From: Nucisporomicrobium flavum
GTDB taxonomy: Bacteria > Actinomycetota > Actinomycetes > Mycobacteriales > Micromonosporaceae
Assembly: GCF_016464385.1 (NCBI RefSeq)
Contig: NZ_JADMLH010000006.1
Location: 372,001-436,000 of the forward strand
Length of the DNA stretch: 64,000 bases
Direction: 5' to 3'
The first letter of the stretch is position 1. Each line of letters begins with the position of its first letter. The notes beneath the pieces were generated by a model. It was not told the origin of the DNA. It saw only the letters and a list, made by a program, of their open reading frames with translations, and made no database searches. The translations under genes and the position numbers were made by a program. This document shows positions 16,657 through 25,543 of this stretch, piece after piece.

Positions 16657-17409
16657 ATGACGGCTCAACCCGACGCGTTCAAGCTGCCACCCCGGCGCCG
16701 CGCCGAGCGGCTGAGCGTCGCCGTCGTGACGGAGCTGGTCGAGCTGATCGTCACCGGACAGCTGGCCGAGGGCCAGTTGCTGCCGCCCGAGGGTCCGCTC
16801 AGCGAGCACTTCGGGGTGAGCCGCACCGTCATCCGCGAGTCGGCCAAGCGGCTCGAGGAGAAGGGCCTGGTGATCATCAGCCAGGGCCGGGGCACCCAGG
16901 TCGCCCGATCCGGCTCGTGGAACATGCTCGACCCGATCGTGCTCTCCGCGCTCATCGACAACGACGAGTCGCTGGGCGTGCTGGACGAGCTGACCGTCGT
17001 GCGGGGAAACCTCGAGGCCGCGATGGCCGGCGCGCTGGCGGCACACCGTACCGCCGAGGAACTGACCCGCGTCGAGCACGCGCTGCAGGTCATGCGCGAC
17101 ATGCAGCACGAGAGCGACTCGTTCCGCCAGGCCGACGTGGTCTTCCACCTCACGGTGATGGAGCTCTCCCGGAACCGTCTGGCCGAGAACATCACCAAGC
17201 GCCTCTACCGCCGCGCGCTCGAGAGCACCAGATACCACGGCATGGGGTACGAGGGAGCGTTCAGCTCCACCATCGACCAGCACGCCGTGGTCGTCGACGC
17301 CATCGCCCGCCAGGACGTCGCGGCGGCGGAGCAGGCGATGCGCGACCACATCATCGGCTCCTGGCAGCAGCGCCGGTTCGGCCCCTCCCCGGACGGCGAA
17401 AAACGCTAA
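16657..17409 (+). CDS. FadR-subfamily GntR transcriptional regulator (GntR2)
   Basis: A 250-residue paralog of the preceding regulator, 23 bases downstream. The DNA-binding domain has EGQLLPPEGPLSEHFGVSRT and VIRESAKRLEEKGLVIISQG. The FCD domain carries VRGNLEAAMAGALAAHRT, VFHLTVMELSRNR and the final DQHAVVVDAIARQD/MRDHI helices. Its stop overlaps the stop of the converging aldo/keto reductase gene by 3 bases. Two co-transcribed GntR regulators could recognise related operators or form mixed dimers; this is untested inference. Confidence 0.9.
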   Translation: MTAQPDAFKLPPRRRAERLSVAVVTELVELIVTGQLAEGQLLPPEGPLSEHFGVSRTVIRESAKRLEEKGLVIISQGRGTQVARSGSWNMLDPIVLSALIDNDESLGVLDELTVVRGNLEAAMAGALAAHRTAEELTRVEHALQVMRDMQHESDSFRQADVVFHLTVMELSRNRLAENITKRLYRRALESTRYHGMGYEGAFSSTIDQHAVVVDAIARQDVAAAEQAMRDHIIGSWQQRRFGPSPDGEKR

Positions 17410-18380
17410 GGCACGCTCCGCGCCGGGATGAGACCCTCCGCAACGAGATCGCGCCACAACTGCGCGGGGACGGCGCACTCGAAGTGCCGCAGATCGTCAT
17501 CGACCTCCTGCGGTGAGCGCATGCCGACGGCGATGGCGTCGACGGCCGGGTGCAGGCGCGGGAAGGCGAGCGCCGCGGCGGGCAGGTCGACACCATGGTC
17601 GGCGCAGATCGACGCGATGCGGCCCGCTCGTGCCGTCACCTCCGGGTCGGCCGGACGATACTCGTAGGTGGCTCCGGGAACCGGTCGCGTGGTGGCCAGG
17701 AGGCCGGTGCCGAAGACCCCCGCGGCGACGACCGGCACGCCCGCGCTCAGCGCCGGGACGAGAACCTCGTCGAGGCCGCTGTGCTCCAGCAGGGAGTAAC
17801 GGTTGGCCAGCATCACCACGTCGACGAGGCCGTCCTCGATGATGTCGCGAAGCCCGGCGGTGGAGTTGGTTCCGATGCCCACGGCCTTGACGAGGCCGGC
17901 GGCCTTCAGCGGCGCCAGCGAGGCGAGACCCTCCCGCGCGGCGCCCTCCCACGCCTGGTCGGGATCGTGGACGAGGGCGATGTCGACCGTGTCGAGACCC
18001 AGCCGGGACAGGCTCTGCTCCAGTGAGCGCCGCACTCCCGCCGGGGAGAAGTCCCAGCTGCGGACGAGGTCGCCGGGAACGGCGAATCCCTCCGTGTCGC
18101 TCGCGGCCGGCCGGGGGTGGGGAACGAGCAGCCGGCCGACCTTCGTGGACACGACGAAATCGTCGCGCGGCCGTTCGCGCAACGCGGCTCCGATGCGCCG
18201 CTCCGACAGACCGAGACCGTAGTGCGGTGCGGTGTCGAAGTAGCGCAGACCGGCGTCCCAGGCCCGCTCCATCGTGCGCCGCGCCTCGTCGTCGTCCATC
18301 GGCCGGGCGAAGTTGCCCACCGGTGCGCCGCCGAAGCCGAGAACGCCGTGCCGGGTCCGCGCCCGGTCGAGGATCGTCAT
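17406..18380 (-). CDS. Aldo/keto reductase, aldose (L-fucose-type) dehydrogenase
   Basis: A 324-residue (beta/alpha)8 barrel AKR with the catalytic tetrad Asp49, Tyr54 (DTAPHYGLG), Lys80 (STKVGRL) and His138 (LVHDPD). It resembles bacterial D-threo-aldose/L-fucose 1-dehydrogenases, which have the N-terminal GFGGAPVGNF and long RLLVPHPRP loop. They oxidise L-fucose or L-galactose-type sugars to the 1,5-lactone with NAD(P). Its ATG overlaps the stop of the dehydratase gene (ATGA), making it the last gene of the sugar ABC operon. The fucose assignment rests on the neighbouring lactonase and fuconate dehydratase. Confidence 0.82.
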   Translation of the reverse strand: MTILDRARTRHGVLGFGGAPVGNFARPMDDDEARRTMERAWDAGLRYFDTAPHYGLGLSERRIGAALRERPRDDFVVSTKVGRLLVPHPRPAASDTEGFAVPGDLVRSWDFSPAGVRRSLEQSLSRLGLDTVDIALVHDPDQAWEGAAREGLASLAPLKAAGLVKAVGIGTNSTAGLRDIIEDGLVDVVMLANRYSLLEHSGLDEVLVPALSAGVPVVAAGVFGTGLLATTRPVPGATYEYRPADPEVTARAGRIASICADHGVDLPAAALAFPRLHPAVDAIAVGMRSPQEVDDDLRHFECAVPAQLWRDLVAEGLIPARSVP

Positions 18381-19540
18381 GAGAGCTCTGCCCGCTCCCG
18401 CACGGATTCGGGAACCAGGCGCAGGCCGGCGCGGCCGGGGCGGACGTGCGGCCCGGCGTGGCGTGCGGCCGGGTCCGCGGCCCGCGCGGCGACGATGCCG
18501 TCCTCGTCGACCTCGATGCCGATACCCGGTGCGTCGCCGAGCACGATGCCTCCGTCGTCGTACTCCTGGTCGACCCGCAGGCCGATCGGCGCGCTGAGAC
18601 CCTGCACCTCGAACGCCAGATGGTTGGGTACCGCCGCGGCGGCGTGCGCCACCGGGTTGGCGTGGTAGGCCACCGGGCTCACCGGCAGGTCGTGGCTGTG
18701 CGCCACGGCGGCGACCCGGAGGAAGTGGGTGATGCCCCAGACGTTGCCGACCTGGACGACGTCGACCGCATCAGCATCCAGCAACGGCCGGTACTGCTCG
18801 AGGCCGGTGAGGTTCTCGCCGGTCGCGACGCCCGCCCGGATCCCGCGGCGCACCGAGGCGAGCCCGGCGGCGTCCCAGCGGCGCACCGGCTCCTCGACCC
18901 AGGCGAGATCGACCGTACGCTCCAGCGCGGTCACGTACCGGACGGCCTGCGACCTGTTCCACGACTCGTTGGCGTCGAACATCAGGGCGGGATGGGCGGA
19001 GTTGCGGCCCAGCACGTCGCGCAGGATCGTCAGCCGGCGCAGGTCGTGTTCCAGGTTCCTGCCCCCCTTCAGCTTGCCCGAGCTGAAGCCCCGGTCGGCG
19101 AACTCCGCATAGAGGTCGGCGAGCCGGTCGTCGTCGAGCGCGATGTCGAGGCCGGACGCGTAGCCGGGCACGAACCGGTCGAGGGCGCCGAGCGTACGCC
19201 AGAGGGGTTCGCCGGCAGCTTTCGCCTTGAGATCCCACAATGCCAGGTCGATGGCGCCGATCGCGCCGAACGTCGCGCCCGCGTGCCCGGTCTTGAACAC
19301 CCAGGCGAGCATCCGGTCGTAGAGCGCCGTCACGGCGCGCGGATCCTGCCCCTCCACGGCGCCGAACACCCGCTCGACGTCCTCGTGCGGACCGATCCCC
19401 ACCCCGTCGATCCCCTCGTCGGTCTCGAGAATCAGCACGTGCACGTCGGTACGCGGCCGCGACATCACTCCGTTGGCGTCGCCGATCAGCCGCCCCCAGT
19501 TGTGCTCGGTCGTCACGCTGCGGTACCCGGTGACCTTCAC
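18377..19540 (-). CDS. Enolase-superfamily (mandelate racemase-like) sugar-acid dehydratase
   Basis: A 387-residue MR/MLE family protein with a capping domain (1-125) and barrel. The base motif is KLK at 156-158; metal ligands are D189 (FDANES), E216/E217 (VEEP) and E242 (TGEN); His293 (YHANP) is the likely second acid/base. The family dehydrates aldonates to 2-keto-3-deoxy acids. The substrate is not clear: it is a different subgroup from the L-fuconate dehydratase at 29175-30509. It lies 28 bases after the permease gene and is coupled to the AKR gene. Confidence 0.82.
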   Translation of the reverse strand: MKVTGYRSVTTEHNWGRLIGDANGVMSRPRTDVHVLILETDEGIDGVGIGPHEDVERVFGAVEGQDPRAVTALYDRMLAWVFKTGHAGATFGAIGAIDLALWDLKAKAAGEPLWRTLGALDRFVPGYASGLDIALDDDRLADLYAEFADRGFSSGKLKGGRNLEHDLRRLTILRDVLGRNSAHPALMFDANESWNRSQAVRYVTALERTVDLAWVEEPVRRWDAAGLASVRRGIRAGVATGENLTGLEQYRPLLDADAVDVVQVGNVWGITHFLRVAAVAHSHDLPVSPVAYHANPVAHAAAAVPNHLAFEVQGLSAPIGLRVDQEYDDGGIVLGDAPGIGIEVDEDGIVAARAADPAARHAGPHVRPGRAGLRLVPESVRERAELS

Positions 19541-19568
19541 AGTTGCTCCTTCTCGGCAGGTCCTCGAC

Positions 19569-20468
19569 TCATTCCTTCGTGCCGCCCGCCGTCAGGCCGG
19601 CGACCAGGAAACGCTGGGCGAAGAGAAAGACGATCAGCACCGGCAGCACCGAGATCACCGTGGCGAGGGCCAGCGTCGGCAGCTGCACGGACTGCATCCC
19701 GGCGGAACTGGGATTGAACGCGGGGGTGGAGGCGAGCAGGGAGGTGAGCCCGACCTGGACCGGGTAGCCGTCGCTCGACGGCAGCATCACGAACGGCAGG
19801 AAGAAGTTGTTCCAGCTCTGCACGAAGCTGAAGAACGCCACCAGGGCGACGATCGGGGCGGCCAGCGGCAGGGCCACCCTCGTGAACACCTGGAGCTCGG
19901 TGCAGCCGTCGATGCGGGCGGCGGCGAGCAGGTCCCGCGGGATGCTCGTGGAGAAGTAGATGTACGTGAGGTACACCCCGAACGGGAAGAAGGACATCGG
20001 CAGGATCACCGAGAGCGGGCTGCCGATCAGGCCCACGCTGTTGAGCTCGAGGAAGATCGGCAGCACGAGCGCGGTGTTCGGGATGAGCATGACGACCAGC
20101 GTCAGGACCAGCAGCGTACGCCGGAACCGGAACCGGGTCAGGGCCACCGCGTAACCGGCCGGGATGCTCGCGATCAGCGTGATCACCAGGGCGCCCACCG
20201 CGTACAGCGCCGAGTTCGCCACCCAGGCCGTGACCGCGCCGTCCTGGAAGGCGAAGAGCTGATGCCAGTTGGCCGCCAGGTCGCCGAACCCGCCCGGCTC
20301 GAAGGGATCGTCCACGACGAGGCCGCGTGCCGATTTCGTCGTCGCCAGCAGCAGCCAGACGATCGGGATGAGGAAGAAGAGCACGAAGATCGTCAGCACG
20401 ACCCCGGCGATCGCCCGGCCGCTCCAGCCGCTGACCCCGGGCCGCCGGCCGCTTGGCGCTGTCGTCAT
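19569..20468 (-). CDS. Carbohydrate ABC transporter permease (MalG type)
   Basis: A 299-residue inner-membrane permease with about six transmembrane segments (the first at about 20-42, VVLTIFVLFFLIPIVWLLLA). The cytoplasmic EAA loop reads LLAAARIDGCTELQVFTRVALP and contacts the ATPase. It belongs to the CUT1 class that takes mono- or oligosaccharides. It is three bases downstream of its partner permease. No CUT1 ATPase gene is in the window, so an MsiK-type shared ATPase elsewhere is likely, as known in actinomycetes. Confidence 0.88.
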   Translation of the reverse strand: MTTAPSGRRPGVSGWSGRAIAGVVLTIFVLFFLIPIVWLLLATTKSARGLVVDDPFEPGGFGDLAANWHQLFAFQDGAVTAWVANSALYAVGALVITLIASIPAGYAVALTRFRFRRTLLVLTLVVMLIPNTALVLPIFLELNSVGLIGSPLSVILPMSFFPFGVYLTYIYFSTSIPRDLLAAARIDGCTELQVFTRVALPLAAPIVALVAFFSFVQSWNNFFLPFVMLPSSDGYPVQVGLTSLLASTPAFNPSSAGMQSVQLPTLALATVISVLPVLIVFLFAQRFLVAGLTAGGTKE

Positions 20469-20471
20469 GGT

Positions 20472-21386
20472 TCAGTCCGTCTCGAACAGGCCGCCGCGCC
20501 ACACGAACACCGCGGAGAGCGCGAGGGCGATGACCAGCAGCAGCAACGAGATCGCCGCCGCGCCGTTGAAGTCGTTCTGCTGGAACGCGTACTGGTAGGC
20601 GAGCTGGTTGAGCGAGTAGTCGTTCGGCACGACCGCGTTGCTGGCCTGCGAGAGCAGTTGCGGCTCGACGAAGAGCTGGGTGCCCGCGGCGAGCGACATG
20701 ATCCCCATGTACGAGATCCACTTGCGCAGCATGGGCAGCTGGATGCGCCAGGCGATCTGCATCGGACCGGCACCGTCGATGCGGGCAGCCTCGATCACCT
20801 CGGCGCTGATGTTGTTGAGCGCGCCGTACATGATCACGATCCAGCCGCCCGCACCGGTCCAGAACGCGATGATGGCGAAGATCGGGGGCAGATGGGCCGG
20901 CACGATGACCTCGATGAAGCTCGCCAGGCCCAGGAGCCGCAGCAGGCCGCCCACCGGGCTGGCGGTCGGGTCGAGCAGGAACAGCCAGAGCAGCACGCTG
21001 GACGCGCCGGCCAGCGCCCCGGGGAGGTAGAAGATCAACCGCAGCGAGCTGCTGAGCCAGCGCAGCCGCACGGCGTGCACGACGACCGCGAGGACGGTCA
21101 CGAGCAGCACCAGCGCGATGAGCCAGATCGCGAGGAAGGACGCGACGTGGCCGGCCGCGGGCAGGAACCGGAAGTCCTCGACGACCTTGGTGAAGTTGGC
21201 GAGCCCGGCGAACCCGCCGTTCGCGTCGGTGAAGGCCAGGTACAGCGCGTACAGGGCCGGCAGGATCCCGAAGGCGACCGTCAGGGCCGTGTAGAGGCTG
21301 ATGAAGGCGTAGCTCGTCGCGCTCCGGGTGCCGGGCCGGCGGCGGACGAGCGCCACCGGCCGGGCGAGCTGTCGCACCGCGGTCAT
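20472..21386 (-). CDS. Carbohydrate ABC transporter permease (MalF type)
   Basis: A 304-residue integral membrane protein with six hydrophobic segments (SYAFISLYTALTVAFGILPA first) and the EAA motif VIEAARIDGAGPMQIAWRIQLP. ATG 21386 overlaps the binding-protein stop by ATGA; no longer start is needed. It forms the heteromeric CUT1 channel with the MalG-type protein. The substrate is unknown but should match the sugar acid or deoxysugar enzymes of the same operon. Confidence 0.88.
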   Translation of the reverse strand: MTAVRQLARPVALVRRRPGTRSATSYAFISLYTALTVAFGILPALYALYLAFTDANGGFAGLANFTKVVEDFRFLPAAGHVASFLAIWLIALVLLVTVLAVVVHAVRLRWLSSSLRLIFYLPGALAGASSVLLWLFLLDPTASPVGGLLRLLGLASFIEVIVPAHLPPIFAIIAFWTGAGGWIVIMYGALNNISAEVIEAARIDGAGPMQIAWRIQLPMLRKWISYMGIMSLAAGTQLFVEPQLLSQASNAVVPNDYSLNQLAYQYAFQQNDFNGAAAISLLLLVIALALSAVFVWRGGLFETD

Positions 21387-22732
21387 TCGACCGTGTAGCC
21401 GTCGACCTTGGCCTGGTTCTTGATCGCCGTCTCCCAGGCGGGGAGCAGATCGACCAGGCTCTTGCCGTCCGCGATGGCGGGCGTCATGGTCTTGGCCCAG
21501 ATGGCCTCCTGGCTGAAGATCCCGGAACCCCACCCGTCCCAGATCTCCCCGCCGGCCTTGACGACGGGTTGCAGGTCCGTGGCGTAGTAGCCGCTCGACT
21601 CCTGTTTCTTCACCCACTTGTCGGCGGCCGCAGCGAAGGCGGGATACCCGGGGGCCAGGTTCACCTGGTAGTCGTCGGCGGTGGTGACGAACTCGGCGAA
21701 CGTGGCCGCCGCCTTGAGGTTCTTCGAATGGCTGCTGATGAACCAGGTTCCGCCACCGACGTTGCCGGTCACCGCGGTGTCACCCTGCCAGGCGGGCGGT
21801 GCCGCGACGCCGAGCTGCCCCTTGGGCACGTCGAGGGACTGCGGGTTGTTGAAGATGGCGCCGGCGTACCAGGCCGGTCCCGGCATGACGAGGACCTTGC
21901 CCGAGTATTTCTTGACGAATTCGGGGGTGAAGACGCTGATGTTGGGGGTGGTGCCGTTCTTGATCAGGGTGTCGAGCATGGCCGCGGCGCGCTTGCACTC
22001 CGGCGTACCCGTCTGGACTGTGACGGACCGGGGCCCGGTGATGCCGTTCGCGCGGCACTTGCTGCTCCAGAAGAACGTCTCCGGCGTCCAGGCGTCGCCG
22101 ACGGTGCCGACGATGTAGCCCGGGTGCTCCCGCGCGACCCGCTCGCCGAGCGCCTGATAGTCCTCCCAGGTCGTCGGCACCGAGTAGCCGAACTTCGCCA
22201 GCAGCGTCTTGTTGTGCCAGAGCACCACCTGGGCGAGATCATTGCGCAGGCAGTAGACCTTGCCCTCCACGGTGCACGGGGCGAGCGAGCCCGGCGTGAA
22301 CCCGTCGAGAGTGGCCTTGGGGACCAGCCCGTCGCTCAGTACGGCCGCGAAGGCCTGCTTGCCGCCGGACTTCTGGGCCGCCCACGCCGCGTCGTTGTTC
22401 TGGGTCGAGAACACGACGTCCGGCCACCCGCTGCCGGCCCGGTCGAACAGCTGCATCTTCGTCCGGAAGGAGTTGGACCCGTTCGCCGATCCGTCGTAGC
22501 TGACCACCTTGACCGGCACGTCGGGGTGGGCCTTCTTGAAGGCCTCCGCCGCACCCGTACGGTCGGCGTCGACCCACACGGTGATCTCGGCCTTGTCGTC
22601 CTGGGCGACCTGGGGAAAGCCGTAGGAGCCGGTCGAGGTGCCGCCGCCGCTCCCTCCGCCACAGGCGGCCAGCGCCAAGGCGGTGACCAGAACACCGGCG
22701 GCGCCGATCGAAGCTCGCGTGATTCCACCCAT
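21383..22732 (-). CDS. Extracellular sugar-binding lipoprotein of ABC transporter
   Basis: A 449-residue solute-binding protein. It has a lipoprotein signal peptide with the lipobox LAAC (MGGITRASIGAAGVLVTALA then LAACGGG), followed by a CUT1-type binding domain (EITVWVDADRTGAAEAFKKA, WPDVVFSTQNND). AAGGA lies 7 bases before ATG 22732. It opens the five-gene operon 22732-17406. Its promoter region has a TATATT -10 at 22785-22790 and CTGCAA/TTGCAG at 22809-22814, with box B in between. The ligand cannot be predicted from sequence alone. Confidence 0.88.
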   Translation of the reverse strand: MGGITRASIGAAGVLVTALALAACGGGSGGGTSTGSYGFPQVAQDDKAEITVWVDADRTGAAEAFKKAHPDVPVKVVSYDGSANGSNSFRTKMQLFDRAGSGWPDVVFSTQNNDAAWAAQKSGGKQAFAAVLSDGLVPKATLDGFTPGSLAPCTVEGKVYCLRNDLAQVVLWHNKTLLAKFGYSVPTTWEDYQALGERVAREHPGYIVGTVGDAWTPETFFWSSKCRANGITGPRSVTVQTGTPECKRAAAMLDTLIKNGTTPNISVFTPEFVKKYSGKVLVMPGPAWYAGAIFNNPQSLDVPKGQLGVAAPPAWQGDTAVTGNVGGGTWFISSHSKNLKAAATFAEFVTTADDYQVNLAPGYPAFAAAADKWVKKQESSGYYATDLQPVVKAGGEIWDGWGSGIFSQEAIWAKTMTPAIADGKSLVDLLPAWETAIKNQAKVDGYTVE

Positions 22733-22760
22733 GGTGACGTCCTTTGTCGGGGTGACCGTA

Positions 22761-22814
22761 TTGACGGGGAGTTCAACGACACGAAATATAAGAGCATACG
22801 TATGATGTCTGCAA
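22761..22814. promoter_or_regulatory. Divergent promoters with box B (candidate GntR operator)
   Basis: On the minus strand, TTGCAG (22809-22814) and TATATT (22785-22790) are spaced by 18 bases, facing the ABC operon. On the plus strand, TTGACG (22761-22766) and TATAAG (22787-22792) face the dehydrogenase, with a long 20-base spacer. Box B is a perfect palindrome, CATACGTATG at 22795-22804, followed by ATGTC. It lies between the minus-strand hexamers and at the plus-strand start point, an ideal repressor position for both genes. Confidence 0.6.
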
Positions 22815-22849
22815 GGGTGCGGGAGCGCCCGGCGAGAAGGGATCGGCGG

Positions 22850-23878
22850 ATGAAGGGTGCGGCCTACCTGGGCCACGGTCGCCTGGGGACGGTGGCCGTC
22901 GACGTTGCGCCGCCGGGCCCCGGCGAGCTCCAGATCGCGGTCGCCTATTGCGGGCTCTGCGGCACGGACCTGCACATCGCCCACGGCGACATGGACGCGC
23001 GGGTCCGTACCCCGCTCGTCTTCGGCCACGAGACGTCGGGCACGGTGGCAGCCGTCGGCGCCGGCGTGCGGGACTGGGCGGTCGGCGATCCGCTCACGGT
23101 CATGCCGCTGATCTGGGACGGCACGTGCGCCGCCTGCCTCGCCGGCCATCAGCACATCTGCCAGAACCTCGTCTTCGTCGGCATCGACTCCCCCGGCGGC
23201 CTCCAGCAGCGGTGGAACGTCCCGGCGTCCATCGCGGTGCGCCTGCCCGCCGGCCTGAGCCTGCGCACCGCCGCACTGGTCGAGCCGGTCGCCGTCGCGG
23301 TCCATGATGTCCGGCGATCGGAGCTGCAGGTCGGCGACCGCGCCGTCGTGGTGGGGGGTGGTCCGATCGGCCTGCTCATCGCCGTCGTCGCCCGGGACGC
23401 CGGGGCGGACGTCCTCGTGGCGGAGGTCGACGACACCCGTCGCGCCCGCATCGCCGGGCTCGGGCTCCGGGTGATCGACCCCCGGGCCGACGACCTGGCC
23501 GGCGAGGTGGAGCGCTGGACGGACGGCGCCGGGGCGGACGTGGTCTTCGAGGTGTCGGGGGCCGCCGCCGCGGTCCGCTCCACCACCGCGCTGGCCAAGG
23601 TGCGGGGAACGATCGTCGTCGTCGCCATCCACACCGCCCCGCGAGAGCTCGACCTGCAGCGGGTTTTCTGGCGGGAGCTGCGGCTGCTCGGCGCGCGGGT
23701 CTATCACCGCGGCGACTTCGATCGTGCCGTGGAGCTGCTCCGCCGCGACCGCATCCCGGTCGACACGCTCATCTCGGCCGTCGTCCCGCTGGCGGAGACG
23801 GCGTCCGCGATCGAGGAGCTCTCGGCCGGCCGCGCCATGAAGATCCTTGTCGATGTCGCCGGGGAGGCGGGGTCATGA
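22850..23878 (+). CDS. Zinc-dependent alcohol/polyol dehydrogenase (MDR family)
   Basis: A 342-residue medium-chain dehydrogenase. Catalytic zinc site: CGLCGTDLHIAHG plus FGHETSG (Cys, His, Glu). The structural zinc lobe reads WDGTCAACLAGHQHIC, with the first cysteine of the usual four replaced by Asp. The nucleotide fold GGGPIGLLIAVVARDAGA binds NAD(P). It resembles sorbitol/L-threonine/butanediol dehydrogenases and probably oxidises a sugar or sugar-acid hydroxyl. ATG 22850 follows AAGGGA; an in-frame ATG at 22805 is less likely. It is coupled to the KduD-like SDR by ATGA. Confidence 0.87.
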   Translation: MKGAAYLGHGRLGTVAVDVAPPGPGELQIAVAYCGLCGTDLHIAHGDMDARVRTPLVFGHETSGTVAAVGAGVRDWAVGDPLTVMPLIWDGTCAACLAGHQHICQNLVFVGIDSPGGLQQRWNVPASIAVRLPAGLSLRTAALVEPVAVAVHDVRRSELQVGDRAVVVGGGPIGLLIAVVARDAGADVLVAEVDDTRRARIAGLGLRVIDPRADDLAGEVERWTDGAGADVVFEVSGAAAAVRSTTALAKVRGTIVVVAIHTAPRELDLQRVFWRELRLLGARVYHRGDFDRAVELLRRDRIPVDTLISAVVPLAETASAIEELSAGRAMKILVDVAGEAGS

Positions 23879-24630
23879 CAGAGCTGTTCGACCTGCACGG
23901 GCGGCTCGCCGTGGTCACCGGCGCGCGTCGCGGCATCGGCCGCGCCATGGCCGAGGCGCTCGCCCGCGCGGGCGCGGACATCATCGGGGTCAGCGCCCAG
24001 CTGCGGGAGGACGACGAGGTCGCCACTGCCGTCCGGGCGCTCGGCCGCTCGTTCGAGGCGTACGCGGTGGATTTCGCCGACCGTGACGCCGTGCTGGCCC
24101 TGGGCGGTGAGCTCGCCGCGCGGGCCCCGGACATCCTGGTCAACAACGCCGGCACGATCGAACGCGCTCCGGCCGCACAGCACCCGCTCGAGTGGTGGGA
24201 CCGGGTGCTCGAGGTGAACCTGTCCAGCCAGTTCGCGCTGACCCAGCCGGTGGCCGGGCCCATGCTGGAACGCGGCAGCGGCAAGATCGTGTTCACCGCG
24301 AGCCTGCTGAGCTTCCAGGGCGGGATCAACGTACCGGGCTACACGGCGGCGAAGTCGGGCATCGCGGGGCTCACCCGGGCGCTGGCCAACGAGTGGGCCG
24401 GCCAGGGGGTGAACGTCAACGCCATCGCGCCGGGCTACGTGGCCACCGACAACACCGCCGCGCTGCGCGCCGACCCGCAGCGATCGCGGGCGATCCTCGA
24501 CCGGATCCCGGCGGGTCGCTGGGGACGCGGCGACGATCTCGCCGGTGCGGTGGTCTTCCTCTGCTCGGCGGCCTCGGACTACGTCTCCGGCGCGATCATC
24601 CCGGTGGACGGCGGCTGGCTCGGGCGCTGA
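23875..24630 (+). CDS. KduD-like short-chain dehydrogenase
   Basis: A 251-residue classical SDR: VVTGARRGIGRAMAEALA (cofactor), NNAG, catalytic Ser/Tyr/Lys in FTASLLSFQGG and YTAAKSG. The long C-terminal match LTRALANEWAGQGVNVNAIA followed by PGYVATDNTAALRAD and RIPAGRWG is typical of KduD, 2-dehydro-3-deoxy-D-gluconate 5-dehydrogenase of pectin-derived acid metabolism. In this locus it could instead oxidise 2-keto-3-deoxy-L-fuconate. ATG 23875 overlaps the preceding stop. It converges on the lactonase gene. Confidence 0.85.
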   Translation: MTELFDLHGRLAVVTGARRGIGRAMAEALARAGADIIGVSAQLREDDEVATAVRALGRSFEAYAVDFADRDAVLALGGELAARAPDILVNNAGTIERAPAAQHPLEWWDRVLEVNLSSQFALTQPVAGPMLERGSGKIVFTASLLSFQGGINVPGYTAAKSGIAGLTRALANEWAGQGVNVNAIAPGYVATDNTAALRADPQRSRAILDRIPAGRWGRGDDLAGAVVFLCSAASDYVSGAIIPVDGGWLGR

Positions 24631-24653
24631 CGCGGCGTCGTCCATGGGCCGGG

Positions 24654-25529
24654 CTAGCGGCCGGCGAGCCGGTAGACGCGAAGCGCGGTCCGCCACCAGA
24701 TCTGCTCGCGTTCCCGCTCGTCGCACTCGGTCAGCAGCTCGGCCAGTGTCTCGATCCAGTCCCGGTAGCCGGTGGCGAGCAGACACACCGGCCAGTCCGA
24801 GCCGAACATCAGGCGGTCCGGTCCGAACGTGCCGAGGGCGTGGGACACGGCCGGCGCCAGGTCGGACGTCCGCCACGACGACCAGTTCGCCTCCGTCACC
24901 AGACCGGACACCTTCGCCGACACGTTCGGCAGCCGCGCCAGGGTCCGGAGGTCATCGGCCCAGCCGCGCAGGTCCCGACCGGCCAGCGGCGGCTTGCCGA
25001 GGTGGTCGAGCACGAACGACACCTGGGGCAGGCCGGCGACCAGCTCGATGACCGCGGGCAGCTGCTGGTGCCGGATCACGAGGTCGAAGGCCAGACCGGC
25101 GTCCGCCACCGCCGCGATCCCGCGACGGATGTCGTCGCGGGCGAGAAACCCCGGGTCGGGCTCGCCCTGGACGAGATGGCGGATGCCGGCCAGCTTGCCG
25201 CCGCCGGGCAGCGTACGGAGGTGGCCGATGCGGCCGGCCACGTCCGGGGCGGCGAGGTCCAGCCAGCCGACGACGCCCAGGATCAGGTCGTGGTGCGCCG
25301 CGGTCGCGAGCAGGTCGACCGTCTCCGCCTCGGAGTGGATCGACTGGACGACGACGGTGCCGCGGACACCCGCGGGTCCGGTCTGCGCCGCGAGCTCGGC
25401 GGGTCCGAAGTCCGCGTCGATCGCGGCCATGCTCACCGGGTCTATCCAGGGCTGCGGATGGCGTTCTCGGTCCCACAGGTGGTGGTGGGCGTCGATGGCG
25501 TTCGCGGGTACGCCGCGCCGTGGCTCCAT
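24654..25529 (-). CDS. Amidohydrolase-family sugar lactonase (L-fucono-1,5-lactonase type)
   Basis: A 291-residue TIM barrel of the amidohydrolase-2 family (COG3618): IDAHHHLWD metal motif at 12-20, VQSIHSEAE, GIRHLVQGEPDPGFL, FVLDHLGKPP and MFGSDWPVC with the conserved Asp. This signature belongs to L-fucono-1,5-lactone and related sugar lactone hydrolases. It would hydrolyse the lactone made by the aldo/keto reductase. GAGG lies before ATG 25529. It is the last gene of the operon running from L-fuconate dehydratase. Confidence 0.87.
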   Translation of the reverse strand: MEPRRGVPANAIDAHHHLWDRERHPQPWIDPVSMAAIDADFGPAELAAQTGPAGVRGTVVVQSIHSEAETVDLLATAAHHDLILGVVGWLDLAAPDVAGRIGHLRTLPGGGKLAGIRHLVQGEPDPGFLARDDIRRGIAAVADAGLAFDLVIRHQQLPAVIELVAGLPQVSFVLDHLGKPPLAGRDLRGWADDLRTLARLPNVSAKVSGLVTEANWSSWRTSDLAPAVSHALGTFGPDRLMFGSDWPVCLLATGYRDWIETLAELLTECDEREREQIWWRTALRVYRLAGR

Positions 25530-25543
25530 AAGGCGTCCTCTCG

